DNA from: Salinibius halmophilus
GTDB taxonomy: Bacteria; Pseudomonadota; Gammaproteobacteria; Pseudomonadales; Natronospirillaceae
DNA: 64,000 bases
Reading direction: 5' to 3'
Assembly: GCF_003577475.1 (NCBI RefSeq)
Contig: NZ_QPEP01000011.1
Span: 110,312 to 174,311, forward strand
Shown: piece after piece, positions 25,700-35,430 of the stretch
Layout of the letters: every line of letters begins with the position of its first letter
Numbering within the stretch: position 1 is the first letter of the stretch
Position numbers and translations under genes: made by a program
Notes under the pieces: generated by a model
What the model saw: only the letters and a program-made list of their open reading frames with translations
Told to the model about the DNA's origin: nothing
Databases searched by the model: none

Positions 25700-28114
25700 A
25701 TGAGTCACGTGAATCTTGTTCGTTTATCGCCAGCTGCTTTAGCGCTTGTGTTCGCTGCTTGCTCGCCGGTCACCATTATTGAAGTGCCGAATGATGGGCT
25801 GCTGCCTTCAGGCACAGCGACGCCTATTGTTTCATTGACGCCTACATCGCTGCCATTAGCGACTACGACGCCAACTTCGACACCGACTGCAACACCGACT
25901 GCAACACCGACTGCAACACCGACTGCAACACCGACTGCAACACCGACTTCGACACCGACTTCGACACCGACTTCGACACAAATTGTGACGCCAACAGCAA
26001 CACCGACTGCAACACCGACTGCAACACCGACTGCAACACCGACTGCAACACCGACTGCAACACCGACTTCGACACCGACTGCAACACCGACTTCGACACC
26101 GACTTCGACACCAACTTCGACACCGACTGCAACACCGACTTCGACACCGACTTCGACACCGACTTCGACACAAACTGTGACGCCAACAGCAACACCGACT
26201 TCGACACAAACTGTGACGCCAACAGCAACACCGACAGCAACGCCAACAGCAACACCAGTTGCCACAAGTGTCTCCAAGGTATCGCAATGGCAGTGGCTCA
26301 GTTACCAAGATGATCTTCAAGCGAAGTATGTCACTCAATCTGTCACAGCAACGGCTTACGATTTTATCGCCTCGGCGTTTGCCCCTGACCAGTGTGTTAC
26401 CTTTGCCGAGGCATCGGTTGGTAGCATCGGCAAGCTCGCTAGCTGCAATGGAGATAAGGCGCAACAACTAAAATGGCAAGGCGAGCAGATTACAGTCGCC
26501 GGTTTATGCGTTGAGCATAAATCTTGGCAGCCGTTAACCTTGCAGGCTTGTGATGGTGGTACTAATCAAAGGTTTACTTGGCAAAACAAGCAAATTTTGA
26601 ACTCAACAAGTGGCCAAGCCTGGGATGTTAATCGTTCAACGGGTGAAGTCATTAGCTATAGCTCGCACGGTGGCACGAACCAGCAGTGGCGAAGCTTTAA
26701 TCAGGCGTTAGCTGATGTACAGGCATTAGGCAGTGAAGTCACTTATCCTATCTCGCTGACTGATGTCTCTGGTCTGACCAGCGAAACCATTCGCCATGGT
26801 GCCAATATGCTCGCACCACCGTTTGAGCAGGTCATTGATCGGCGTAGTACCCTGCCGAGCTTCTGGGGGGAGGTGCCAAGTTATGCACAACAAGGGCGAG
26901 CTCGATTTGTAATGGATCGCGACTTCCATCGTGGGCGCTACTATGGTTGGCAACATAGTCAGTATCAATGGGCCTTTGCTCGCAGTTATGCGCCAGCTGG
27001 CAGCGTGATCAGGATTCGAGTTAATACCCTGGATCCACAAGATGTAGAAGGCTTATATGTGCGCATTAATGCCAAAACCGATGTGTTAGCGCCTACCAGC
27101 GGCAATGTTGTAGCCGATGGCCAAATGAAGCGCCCAAGTGCCGTGTCGCAGGTACAGCCGCTAGCGCTTGGCGACAACATTATCCGCTCGCAATATGGTG
27201 GTAGTATCATCATCGAATCTCGCCTGAGCGTTGACCGCCAAGTTGCCATTCAGGTCGATGGCGGGGTACGCCAGCCTTATTTTATGCTTAATGAACACAG
27301 CAATAGTGACTGGCACCAAGCGAAGCAGTTTCCAGCACCCATTGCGGTGCTAGAAAGCCCACAAGCGAGCATTGTTGTACCGAGTCATTTAGCTAGCTCA
27401 GTGAGTGATGCGCAGTTATTGATGCAGCGCTATGAGCGAATTGCTGAGCTGTCGAAAAGGTTAACGGGCTTTTCTCGTGCTGAAAATGGCGTGCATCAAT
27501 GGCCCGACCTCAAGCAAGTACTAGTCGTTGACCGACAAATCACTGTTGGCTGGGGGCATGCTGGATTCCCAATTATGGTGGTGCCTGGCTGGAACTTGGA
27601 GCGCATGGGCGACTTTAGCTGGGGGGTGGCACATGAAATTGGCCACAACTATCAACCGTTTAATCAGTTTGCAAGTGCTTATGGTACTGAATCATCGGTC
27701 AATATTTGGTCGTTATATGTGCAAGACATGGTTGGTGCCGGTGACCGGTTAGCGAACGATGGTCGCTACGCTACTTGGCAAGGTCGCTTGCCGTTGAGCA
27801 GCTTCGATGACGCGGACGTGTGGGGCAAAATCGTCTTTCAAATGCAAATGCGCTATGGCTTACCGCAAGGTTGGCAAAACTTCATTGATGCCATGCGTTA
27901 TATCCGCCAATTGCCCGAGGCAGAACAGCAAGCGATTGCTGGCTCTCGCCAGCACCAGTTCGATATTTGGTTTACCACTATGTCGCGCGTGTCAGGTTTT
28001 GACCTAAGCGAACACTTTCGCCGCTGGGGGGTGCCAATCTCTGCTGAGGCCATCAATGAAGTGGCGGCGTTAAGCCTGCCAACAATCGATCTTTCCAATA
28101 TAACGCCAAATTAG
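25700..28114 (+). CDS. Lipoprotein with Thr-Pro linker and M60-like (enhancin-type) metallopeptidase domain
   Basis: An 804-residue exported lipoprotein; the lipobox is LVFAAC (acylated Cys about 22). Residues about 55-190 are an almost pure [10 protein letters not shown] linker. Residues about 195-330 contain ricin-B-like repeats ([35 protein letters not shown]), so probable carbohydrate binding. The C-terminal half is M60-like: HEIGH (645-649) and the third zinc ligand Glu664 in the [11 protein letters not shown] stretch. M60 enzymes cleave glycoproteins such as mucins. A substrate-attached surface glycopeptidase is inferred. The start at 25700 lacks a strong RBS. No neighbour shares its role; the LPMO at 49837 has a similar linker style. 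Confidence 0.85.
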   Translation: MSHVNLVRLSPAALALVFAACSPVTIIEVPNDGLLPSGTATPIVSLTPTSLPLATTTPTSTPTATPTATPTATPTATPTATPTSTPTSTPTSTQIVTPTATPTATPTATPTATPTATPTATPTSTPTATPTSTPTSTPTSTPTATPTSTPTSTPTSTQTVTPTATPTSTQTVTPTATPTATPTATPVATSVSKVSQWQWLSYQDDLQAKYVTQSVTATAYDFIASAFAPDQCVTFAEASVGSIGKLASCNGDKAQQLKWQGEQITVAGLCVEHKSWQPLTLQACDGGTNQRFTWQNKQILNSTSGQAWDVNRSTGEVISYSSHGGTNQQWRSFNQALADVQALGSEVTYPISLTDVSGLTSETIRHGANMLAPPFEQVIDRRSTLPSFWGEVPSYAQQGRARFVMDRDFHRGRYYGWQHSQYQWAFARSYAPAGSVIRIRVNTLDPQDVEGLYVRINAKTDVLAPTSGNVVADGQMKRPSAVSQVQPLALGDNIIRSQYGGSIIIESRLSVDRQVAIQVDGGVRQPYFMLNEHSNSDWHQAKQFPAPIAVLESPQASIVVPSHLASSVSDAQLLMQRYERIAELSKRLTGFSRAENGVHQWPDLKQVLVVDRQITVGWGHAGFPIMVVPGWNLERMGDFSWGVAHEIGHNYQPFNQFASAYGTESSVNIWSLYVQDMVGAGDRLANDGRYATWQGRLPLSSFDDADVWGKIVFQMQMRYGLPQGWQNFIDAMRYIRQLPEAEQQAIAGSRQHQFDIWFTTMSRVSGFDLSEHFRRWGVPISAEAINEVAALSLPTIDLSNITPN
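25860..26262 (+). repeat. Tandem 12-base repeat coding for the Thr-Pro linker
   Basis: About 33 units of ACACCGACTGCA or ACACCGACTTCG run head to tail, encoding TPTA/TPTS. Three units vary around ACACAAACTGTGACGCCAACA, itself repeated as a longer-period block. The near-identity of units at DNA level (not only protein) suggests recent expansion by slippage or unequal exchange, so the length may vary between strains. It creates long meaningless open frames on the opposite strand. Confidence 0.9.
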
Positions 28115-28131
28115 TGCGTGTTTAAATGCCA

Positions 28132-28148
28132 TGCACTATAATGGTGCA
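28132..28148. promoter_or_regulatory. NtrC binding site upstream of ntrBC
   Basis: TGCACTATAATGGTGCA agrees with the classic NtrC consensus (TGCAC-N7-GTGCA). It sits in a wider palindrome (GCCATGCAC...GTGCATGGC, 28128-28152) and contains TATAAT, a possible -10 of the ntrB promoter. In enteric bacteria an NtrC site over the glnL promoter represses it; the same is inferred here. The ntrB start is 101 bases downstream. Confidence 0.85.
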
Positions 28149-28248
28149 TGGCATGCTCGCTAATCCACCAAACAACCGCTTGTGACCTGGTGTTACAAGC
28201 TGGCAATGTTTTTGCATGCCATGAACGATTGAGTTAAGGAGTTCTGGC

Positions 28249-29307
28249 GTGTCAACTGAATTGCAAGCAGTGTTCGACCACTTAACGAGCGCCGTGCTGG
28301 TGCTCGATGAACACTTGATGGTGCAGAGAATTAACGGCGCCGGTGAGCTTATGTTTGCAATCAGCAGCAGCCGTGCTGCAGGTGAACCATTCGCGTCCTT
28401 GGTCGAGTTTGATCATCGGTTAGAGCGCCTAATTTCGCAAGCGTTAAACGAGCAGCGCAGCATTACGCTTAGGCAAACTGAGTTGCAACTACGTAACCAT
28501 CAGGTGTTAGTTGTGGATATTTCAGTTTCGCCACTGCAGTTAAATCAGCAACAGACCGTGATGCTTGAGCTGCATTCGGTGGATCGGTTGTTGCGCATTG
28601 CTCGTGAAGAAGAAGTGCTTGCCAAACAAGCAACGAGTCGGCACTTGATTCGTGGCATTGCCCATGAAGTGAAAAATCCACTTGGCGGCATACGGGGTGC
28701 CGCACAACTGTTAGCCGCTGAGTTAGACCGCCCCGAGCTAAACGAATATACCGACATTGTTATTGCCGAAGCGGACCGGCTGCGCAACCTAGTGGATCGC
28801 ATGTTGGGCAGTAATACGCTGCTTAACCTGCAGCCAACCAATGTGCACTCGGTGCTCGAACGGGTTCGCCAGCTGCTAACGGTCGAAAGCCGTGGGGCCA
28901 TTAGTTTTAGTCGAGACTATGACCCGAGTTTGCCTGATGTACAGGCAGACGCTGAGCAATTAATTCAAGCACTACTGAATATTGCCCGCAATGCCATGCA
29001 AGCTTTGCTCGAAGCGCAAACAGAAGCGCCAGTGATTACCTTTCGCACAAGAGTGGTGCGCCAGTTCACCATAGGGGCTGTGCGTCATCGACTGGTAGCA
29101 CAAGTTGATGTGCTAGATAACGGCCCTGGCATTCCAGAAGAGTTAGTAGAAAACATCTTTTTCCCAATGATCAGTGGCCGCGCCGAGGGCACTGGTCTGG
29201 GTTTGTCGATTGCCCAGAATATTGCCGCACAGCATCAGGGCATTATTGAATGTGCCAATGGACCATTGACTCGCTTTACACTTTATTTACCGATTGAGGT
29301 TCGCTAA
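28249..29307 (+). CDS. ntrB: Nitrogen regulation sensor kinase NtrB
   Basis: A cytoplasmic kinase/phosphatase of NtrC, controlled by PII. The 352 residues comprise a PAS domain (1-115, VFDHLTSAVLVLDEHLMVQRIN), the H-box GIAHEVKNPLGGIRGAAQLL (His about 138), an N-box LLNIARNAMQALL and the ATP lid DNGPGIPEELVENIFFPM with GTGLGLSIAQNI. It starts with GTG at 28249 behind AAGGAG. ntrC follows after 2 bases. Confidence 0.96.
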   Translation: MSTELQAVFDHLTSAVLVLDEHLMVQRINGAGELMFAISSSRAAGEPFASLVEFDHRLERLISQALNEQRSITLRQTELQLRNHQVLVVDISVSPLQLNQQQTVMLELHSVDRLLRIAREEEVLAKQATSRHLIRGIAHEVKNPLGGIRGAAQLLAAELDRPELNEYTDIVIAEADRLRNLVDRMLGSNTLLNLQPTNVHSVLERVRQLLTVESRGAISFSRDYDPSLPDVQADAEQLIQALLNIARNAMQALLEAQTEAPVITFRTRVVRQFTIGAVRHRLVAQVDVLDNGPGIPEELVENIFFPMISGRAEGTGLGLSIAQNIAAQHQGIIECANGPLTRFTLYLPIEVR

Positions 29308-29309
29308 TC

Positions 29310-30698
29310 ATGCAACGTATATGGGTTGTCGACGACGATCACTCGATTCGCTGGGTACTCGACCGGGCGCTGCAAAAACAAGGCTGGCAGTGCCAAGTGT
29401 TCGAGAATGCGCAAGAGGTACTGGATGCGCTGAGTTACGATAAGCCCGATGTGTTGCTATCGGATGTTCGCATGTCTGGTATGGATGGCCTGCAGTTGAT
29501 GGAGGTCATCCACCAAAAGTACGCCGAGTTGCCGGTAATTATTATGACGGCGCATTCTGACCTAGACAGCGCCGTACAGTCGTTTCAAGGTGGCGCTTTT
29601 GAATACTTGCCAAAGCCATTTGATTTAAACGACGCCACCGAGCTGATTCAGCGAGCGCTCGATCACGCCAAGAAAAATGATGTACCAGAGCAAACCGAAG
29701 TTGCTCCAGCCAAGGAGATTATTGGCGAAGCGCCATCGATGCAGGAAGTGTTTCGTGCGATTGGCCGGTTATCGCAATCCAATATCACGGTACTAATTAA
29801 CGGCGAATCTGGTACGGGTAAGGAGCTTGTGGCAGCGGCGCTACATCGCCACTCACCAAGACGACAGCAGCCGTTTGTGGCGCTGAACATGGCAGCGATT
29901 CCAAAAGATTTGATGGAAAGTGAGCTATTTGGTCATGAAAAAGGCGCGTTTACCGGTGCGACGGCGCAACGGCAAGGCCGCTTTGAACAAGCTAATCAGG
30001 GCACATTGTTTTTAGATGAAATTGGCGATATGCCCGCCGAAACACAAACGCGCCTTCTACGTGTACTATCAGATGGGGTGTTTTACCGAGTAGGGGGTAC
30101 TACGCCGATCAAGGTAGATGTGCGTATTATTGCCGCAACACACCAAGATTTGGAAAGCTTGGTGCGAGATGGCCGCTTCCGTGAAGACTTGTTTCACCGG
30201 CTAAACGTCATTCGCATTAAGATTCCTGCGCTGCGCGAACGCCGTGAAGACATCCCCAAACTGTTGGAGCATTTTTTGGCTGTTGCAGCCAAAGAACTGG
30301 ATGAAAAACAGAAGTCCCTTAGATCTGATACGCTAAGTTTATTGCAACGCTTGCCTTGGCCTGGCAATGTGCGCCAGTTGGAAAATACCTGTCGATGGCT
30401 GACGGTGATGGCTAGTGGTCAGGAAGTGCTGCCAACCGATCTACCGCCAGAGCTCAGAGAGGATAACGCTGCTAGCCCAGTACAAAACAATGATTGGGCT
30501 GAAAGTTTGCGCCAATGGGCACAAAAGTCGCTCATGCAAGGCGAGACTGGCGTGCTGAAACATGCTGTGATCAGTATGGAGCGTATCTTGATTGAAACAG
30601 CACTACAGCACACCAATGGCAGAAAAGCAGAAGCAGCTGAGTTGCTGGGTTGGGGGCGTAATACGCTTACCCGCAAACTAAAAGAACTGGATATGTAG
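29310..30698 (+). CDS. ntrC: Nitrogen regulation response regulator NtrC
   Basis: The 462-residue sigma-54 activator of nitrogen-limitation genes. It has a receiver (VDDDHSIRWVLDRAL, phosphorylated Asp in LLSDVRMSGMDG), an AAA+ core with GESGTGKE, EKGAFTGAT and LFLDEIGD, and a C-terminal Fis-type helix-turn-helix (GRKAEAAELLGWGRNTLTRKLKEL). Its likely targets in this window are the sites at 28132-28148 (own operon) and 54022-54038 (glnA). glnA is 22 kb away instead of adjacent. Confidence 0.97.
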   Translation: MQRIWVVDDDHSIRWVLDRALQKQGWQCQVFENAQEVLDALSYDKPDVLLSDVRMSGMDGLQLMEVIHQKYAELPVIIMTAHSDLDSAVQSFQGGAFEYLPKPFDLNDATELIQRALDHAKKNDVPEQTEVAPAKEIIGEAPSMQEVFRAIGRLSQSNITVLINGESGTGKELVAAALHRHSPRRQQPFVALNMAAIPKDLMESELFGHEKGAFTGATAQRQGRFEQANQGTLFLDEIGDMPAETQTRLLRVLSDGVFYRVGGTTPIKVDVRIIAATHQDLESLVRDGRFREDLFHRLNVIRIKIPALRERREDIPKLLEHFLAVAAKELDEKQKSLRSDTLSLLQRLPWPGNVRQLENTCRWLTVMASGQEVLPTDLPPELREDNAASPVQNNDWAESLRQWAQKSLMQGETGVLKHAVISMERILIETALQHTNGRKAEAAELLGWGRNTLTRKLKELDM

Positions 30699-30704
30699 GC
30701 GCTT

Positions 30705-30992
30705 GTGAAAGTCACATTTGATCAGCAGTACATTACGCAAACGTTGGCCGACGGCTTAATAGTGATGCTAGCCTGGTCGCAGCTTGAACAGGTGCTGATT
30801 GCCTGGTTTGCCGGCAAACCGCATTGGCTTATTACCAGTGGTTCTGCCCGTATGATTGTTGCCCGCGATAGCGAAGGAGAACGGCCACTGCAGGATGCCT
30901 TGGCACAACTACATAACTTTGATGCCGCTCTCGCGCGGCAGTTGCTTGCAAAGCCTAGCAACGAGCCAAGGCCTGTTTGGCGCAAAAACTAG
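30705..30992 (+). CDS. Small unknown protein behind ntrC
   Basis: A 95-residue protein not recognised as any family. It starts with GTG at 30705, only 6 bases after the ntrC stop, so it should be co-transcribed and translated with ntrBC. The N-half is hydrophobic/amphipathic (LADGLIVMLAWSQLEQVLIAWFAG), the C-half polar and helical. Its stop overlaps the convergent mshQ stop by 4 bases. No signal peptide or metal motif is visible. It could be a nitrogen-regulated accessory or a non-functional read-through frame. Confidence 0.55.
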   Translation: MKVTFDQQYITQTLADGLIVMLAWSQLEQVLIAWFAGKPHWLITSGSARMIVARDSEGERPLQDALAQLHNFDAALARQLLAKPSNEPRPVWRKN

Positions 30993-33900
30993 CGCCAAGT
31001 CGGCAGTCTATACAGAATTGGCGCTTGGCCGTTCCAGGTACCAAAACCGATCAACGCATTCGGCCGGTCATCGTAACTCCCATCACCATCCATATCTGCC
31101 AGCAGCCAAGGGTCAGCAAGTAGCTCCACCTGCACTCGGCCAACCTTGTTATTGCCAACAAATTGATAGCTACCAGTGCCGTCTGTTGCATCACTGCTTT
31201 GCCGTGCTGTTGCTAGGCTTAAGCACTCAGCGGTGGTAAATCCTTGGCACGTGCCAGCTGCGACAAATTGAGTGGCTGGCGCCAGCGTACATTGGTCACT
31301 GGTTAATCGTTGCCAAGTGGGTGTATTCGTACCATCCACTGCGCTGACATACTGAACTTCCCATACCGCAGTCACTGACTGACTAGCGAGTTCACTACCA
31401 CTGGTAGGCAGTAGCTGAAGTTGTGCAAAGTTATGAGTAAGAGCGTTGCTGTTGGTAGTAAAGTCGGTGCAACCGCCAAAACATACGCCATCAACATCTG
31501 TGATCACGCTTGCTGGCAAGGTTAGGCTTAGGCCTTCAGTTATTGGCGCCTGAAGTTGCCGCAACCATTGCACACTGGCATTGCTTAGTCGCCATTGTAC
31601 GCCACCCTCTATGGTCTGAGTTTGCCAACTGCCAGCCGTTTCTGTGCTTACATTGTTCTGCCAGCTTGGCATCTGCACGGGTGCCGGTAGTTCATTATCC
31701 AAGCCATAGTTTTGAGCCACTGTACCCATAGCGTTGTAGCCCTGTACGCTTAACAGCAGTGAACTGATAGGCACTGGTTGGCCAAGAAAGGCTTGGTTGC
31801 TGCATTGGCTGGCGATTATAAAATCATCAAGGTTCACCATTAGCGTGCTGGCAATAAACCGCCCTAGGGTTTGGCTAGTTGAAGGTGCCCAGCTAGTACC
31901 TAGGTAGCCTCCATCGAAGCCAAGGGTGAGCTCAATGGTGCCAACATCATCATAGTTAAACGTTTGTGTTCCCTGTGGCGCTAGGCCATTTGGCGCTGCC
32001 GCTTGCCAGCTACTTGGTTCGCGCCAAGTACCCAAAGTACCCGCGGCCGGCGTTAGATGACCGACTGAGGTAGACACGCTTTGCGCTGGTTGCTCTAAAC
32101 CAAAGTTGGCTGCCACTTGCCCAGTACTTGTTAGCGCTTCAACCCGAGCTGTCCAGTCAGTGCCAGCCACCATGCCATCGGCATTTGGTTGGTCAGCGCC
32201 AACGTCATCAGTGATATCCACTAATCGCAAGCTTGCAGGTTGAAAAATTAGGTCGGCACTGCCGGTAACGGTACGGGTATTGCCTGAGCCATTGGGTAGC
32301 GGCAGTTCAGTTTCAGCTGTTAAACGAATTTGCCCTACATCTTGATAGCTAACTTGCCCCATTGCTTCGCTGTCGCTATTGAACTGCCAAGTTTGCTGAC
32401 TAGTTGGCTGGCCATTATCAAGGGTTTGTGGATTGGCAATTGCACTCAGGCTAGCTTGCCCAAGCAACGTTTGTAGTTGACATTGCCCTGGGTTTAAGCA
32501 CTGGCTGGCAAATGCAAGTTGCAGTTGACCATTTTCCGGAAACACGGTTTGGCAGGTTTTATCGTTGGTGTTTGTGGCAACGACCTGGATGCCCAAAGCG
32601 TTAATATCTCCGGCAGTGTACACATGATTGCCATTGGCACTATTGATGGCGGTGCCGTTGCTGTCTACCCAGCGCAAACCAGTGTCTTGATAAGTGAGAA
32701 TAGGGTCAAACGTGGTTTCGCTGACCATGCCATCGGTAGCATTGATATCGTAATCACCGGGCTGGTTTTGCTGCAAATAAAGCGTATAGCGGCCACCCTC
32801 AGAGCCATCAAAGCTAATACTTGCCCTGCCATTGTTTCCACTACCTAGCTGTTGATTTAACTGGTTGTACCAACGACCACTGTTTTCGGTGACATCTAGG
32901 TTCAGAGTGCCGTTAAAGTTAGTTTTTAGCTGGCCATTTTGCCATGCTTCAAAGGTGACCGGTTCCGCCGCACAGGTGATGGCATCACCATCGTGCACAA
33001 TTCGAATTTCGTCAATATCAAACGGACAATTGCGACTAGCATTGATGAGATTATCCACAGTGCTTTGGTCAATCTCCCCTTGGTAAAAGTGCACTTCATC
33101 AAGGACTAAGTTGTCTTCTGCTACGCCAAACGATAGCTCAATATCGGCTCGCGGCGTGAAGCCACTCGACACATAATTCAGAGTAAGTGGCTGACCATTA
33201 AGCCAAATGGCATAACTGTCGGTATCTGTATTCCAACTGACAGCAATATGATGCCAATCGCGCATTTGTCGGTTACTTAAACCATGGCGGGCATAAAACG
33301 GTGCTGGTGAACTATTGCCTTGACGGGGAATGCCAAACTGGATGACACCTTCGTTGTTATGGTTGTCACTGTTATTAGTTGTGGTAAATACGGCATAGAA
33401 CTTGTTGCTGGCGTAGCTAAAAAACAATGGCGATTCACGGTTTTCGGTTGGTTTTACCCAAGCAGCAAAGCTGCCAGCAGGGAAGGCGTCGTTTAGCTGG
33501 AAGCTGGTATCGGCAGGTAGGCTTGTGGCACTGCCATCAAAATCCAGCGCACCACAAACTTTGCCAGCGTTGGTCCGGCTTACACCATTGAGTAGACTAA
33601 CATTTGCAACGCCACTGACTTCATTGGCGAATGAGCTAACGCCTTCATCGAACGTCCAATGACTAATTAGCGAGAGATTATTAGGCGCTGGAGCGCTATC
33701 GCACACGCCACCTGTGTGAATATCATCGCCTGTGGCAACAGAGCGCATATTGTTGCTGTAGACAATTGACTCGCCGCTGACCGAGCCATAGTGCCAAGTA
33801 GTCAAACTGTCGTCACCGCCGGTTGTATTTGAGGTGCCCATATTTGCTTGCTGGCGTGCATAAATGTTGGCACTGATTTGGCTGCCTCGGCCTTGATAAA

Positions 33901-35035
33901 AATTACCGTAGCTGGCAATAAACAACTCACCGGCGTCACCTGGGTTCCGATCGCCAATCATGTTGGCAGTCGATTGATCACCAAAATCAACATCGTCGCG
34001 CACAAACAAGCGAACTAAGCCAGGGCCGTCTACCAAGATTCGGGAGGTGGGGCCAATTATGATTGAATTAATGTAGTAATCACCAGGTGTGAATGTAAGC
34101 GTGACGGCCGACCCAATACTTAACGTATTGATTCGCCAATCTCCGCTACCGGTGGCGAACCGTACATTGGTCGTAGCGCCACCATAAACTTGGACCAAGT
34201 TGTAGTCACTGCGATAAGGAATCGTGTCGGATGCAGTGAATGGGCTGCTACTGGTGGCGTCGGTACTCGCTTGAAAGACCGGTAGTCCTGCTTTAGCCGA
34301 ACCTGTGCCAGAGGCGGTGCAGTTGCTTGCAATACAGGTTTGCTGTGATGAGCTATTGATAATTGTGGTCGCTGTTAGGGTTGTGCTACCGCCATTATCA
34401 ACATAGCTGTTATCTAAAAAGGTAATACTAGATTGTGCATTGACCACACTTGTAAACACCTGACCACACGTTGGTGTATTGAGTGTGCCATTAGATGTTG
34501 ATTGTGTCGGTTGGCAGCCTTCATCCCAGCTTATTTCAGGCGTTTCGCCATCGGTCAGGGCGCAGTAGTTGCTTGAATCGGCAGGTACGTCATCTAAATT
34601 GGTATAGGGTGCCGTTACCCAATTTGCCCAGTTATCCGGTTCACCAAAGTCTCCACCAACTGCTTGATTGCCTGTTGTCCATTGCGAAACTAGGTGAATT
34701 AGCTGCCCGCTGCCATCTAGCAAATAATATTCTCGCTCGGTTGGATGGTAGGCCAAGCAGTTACCGGTAATGACTAAAAATTCGCCAGCCCGATAGCTGC
34801 CATTGGGTATTGAGCAATTGCCATCAACAGCGCCACCCTGGGCAGGTACATTGGAAATCAATGACCAGTTTGTGGCCGCAACGTCTTGAGAAAAATAAAT
34901 TTCGACAAACTCGATGTCGTTGCTAGAAAACGACAGTTCGTTGATGCTAGCGCTGCCTGCCAGCCATGAAGCATTGGGGTTTGCACTGGCAAACGATGTA
35001 AGTGCCGACAGCAAGAATAAGGCGAACGCTCTCAT
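30989..35035 (-). CDS. mshQ: MSHA pilus protein MshQ (LamG and DUF6701 type)
   Basis: A very large (about 1348 residues) secreted protein. A signal peptide (MRAFALFLLSALTSFASA) precedes an N-terminal lamin-tail-like region (about 25-110: SINELSFSSNDIEFVEIYF). A LamG/concanavalin-like domain lies at about 460-660 (LISHWTFDEG, then GSFAAWVKP and WHHIAVSWN), and the long C-terminal DUF6701 region carries repeats such as YQDVGQIRLT and FNYDDVGTIELT. MshQ probably sits at the MSHA pilus tip as PilY1 does for type IVa pili. ATG 35035 overlaps the mshP stop (ATGA) and starts the signal peptide; an upstream in-frame start at 35050 is unlikely. Confidence 0.88.
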   Translation of the reverse strand: MRAFALFLLSALTSFASANPNASWLAGSASINELSFSSNDIEFVEIYFSQDVAATNWSLISNVPAQGGAVDGNCSIPNGSYRAGEFLVITGNCLAYHPTEREYYLLDGSGQLIHLVSQWTTGNQAVGGDFGEPDNWANWVTAPYTNLDDVPADSSNYCALTDGETPEISWDEGCQPTQSTSNGTLNTPTCGQVFTSVVNAQSSITFLDNSYVDNGGSTTLTATTIINSSSQQTCIASNCTASGTGSAKAGLPVFQASTDATSSSPFTASDTIPYRSDYNLVQVYGGATTNVRFATGSGDWRINTLSIGSAVTLTFTPGDYYINSIIIGPTSRILVDGPGLVRLFVRDDVDFGDQSTANMIGDRNPGDAGELFIASYGNFYQGRGSQISANIYARQQANMGTSNTTGGDDSLTTWHYGSVSGESIVYSNNMRSVATGDDIHTGGVCDSAPAPNNLSLISHWTFDEGVSSFANEVSGVANVSLLNGVSRTNAGKVCGALDFDGSATSLPADTSFQLNDAFPAGSFAAWVKPTENRESPLFFSYASNKFYAVFTTTNNSDNHNNEGVIQFGIPRQGNSSPAPFYARHGLSNRQMRDWHHIAVSWNTDTDSYAIWLNGQPLTLNYVSSGFTPRADIELSFGVAEDNLVLDEVHFYQGEIDQSTVDNLINASRNCPFDIDEIRIVHDGDAITCAAEPVTFEAWQNGQLKTNFNGTLNLDVTENSGRWYNQLNQQLGSGNNGRASISFDGSEGGRYTLYLQQNQPGDYDINATDGMVSETTFDPILTYQDTGLRWVDSNGTAINSANGNHVYTAGDINALGIQVVATNTNDKTCQTVFPENGQLQLAFASQCLNPGQCQLQTLLGQASLSAIANPQTLDNGQPTSQQTWQFNSDSEAMGQVSYQDVGQIRLTAETELPLPNGSGNTRTVTGSADLIFQPASLRLVDITDDVGADQPNADGMVAGTDWTARVEALTSTGQVAANFGLEQPAQSVSTSVGHLTPAAGTLGTWREPSSWQAAAPNGLAPQGTQTFNYDDVGTIELTLGFDGGYLGTSWAPSTSQTLGRFIASTLMVNLDDFIIASQCSNQAFLGQPVPISSLLLSVQGYNAMGTVAQNYGLDNELPAPVQMPSWQNNVSTETAGSWQTQTIEGGVQWRLSNASVQWLRQLQAPITEGLSLTLPASVITDVDGVCFGGCTDFTTNSNALTHNFAQLQLLPTSGSELASQSVTAVWEVQYVSAVDGTNTPTWQRLTSDQCTLAPATQFVAAGTCQGFTTAECLSLATARQSSDATDGTGSYQFVGNNKVGRVQVELLADPWLLADMDGDGSYDDRPNALIGFGTWNGQAPILYRLPTWR

Positions 35036-35430
35036 AACGACAATACCCATTCAAATTGCTGGCGAATATAGTCAGCATTGCTGCCCGACTCGACAACAAT
35101 GTTGATATCAAATAGCTGCGTGCCTGAACTGTTAAAACTGCGCCGGCTGCAACGAATGGTGACTTGCATGCTCGGCTGACTGCTATCGGTAAAAGCCAGA
35201 TTAGAAGGGCAGGTTGGGTTGTTGGCGTCAGTCGCCAAAATACTCATTGCTGTCCATTCGCCGGCTGCATTGGCCAGTAGCTGGGCCCGTTTTACTTGCA
35301 CTAGGTTGCCTTGCTGTAGCGCAAGCCCTTGCTGTTGTTGCTGTAGCAAAAGCAACAAGGCTACGCCGACCAGCACGGCAAAGATAACCGGCAGTACCGT
35401 AATACCTTTATGGCGCATTGTAGAGTTCAT
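35032..35430 (-). CDS. mshP: MSHA minor pilin-like protein MshP
   Basis: About 132 residues. MRHKGITVLPVIFAVLVGVALLLLLQQQQQGLALQQGN is the PilX-like N-terminus of MshP, with a short leader ending in Gly and a hydrophobic helix; Glu5 is absent. Start is probably ATG 35430 (GGAG at 7 bases) or the in-frame ATG 35418. It overlaps mshO upstream and mshQ downstream. Confidence 0.85.
   Translation of the reverse strand: MNSTMRHKGITVLPVIFAVLVGVALLLLLQQQQQGLALQQGNLVQVKRAQLLANAAGEWTAMSILATDANNPTCPSNLAFTDSSQPSMQVTIRCSRRSFNSSGTQLFDINIVVESGSNADYIRQQFEWVLSL

Noticed and set aside
25860..26262. Possible CRISPR array
   Set aside because: The repeat is an uninterrupted 12-base tandem unit in frame with a protein; there are no spacers and no cas genes.
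25705..26467. Long open frames on the minus strand, rich in Val-Gly or Cys-Arg repeats
   Set aside because: They are the antisense reading of the 12-base Thr-Pro linker repeat; no RBS, no family, and the plus-strand lipoprotein frame is complete.
30989..35035. Separate genes within the very long mshQ frame on the plus strand
   Set aside because: Only short frames without RBS or similarity; the minus-strand frame is continuous with LamG and MshQ features.
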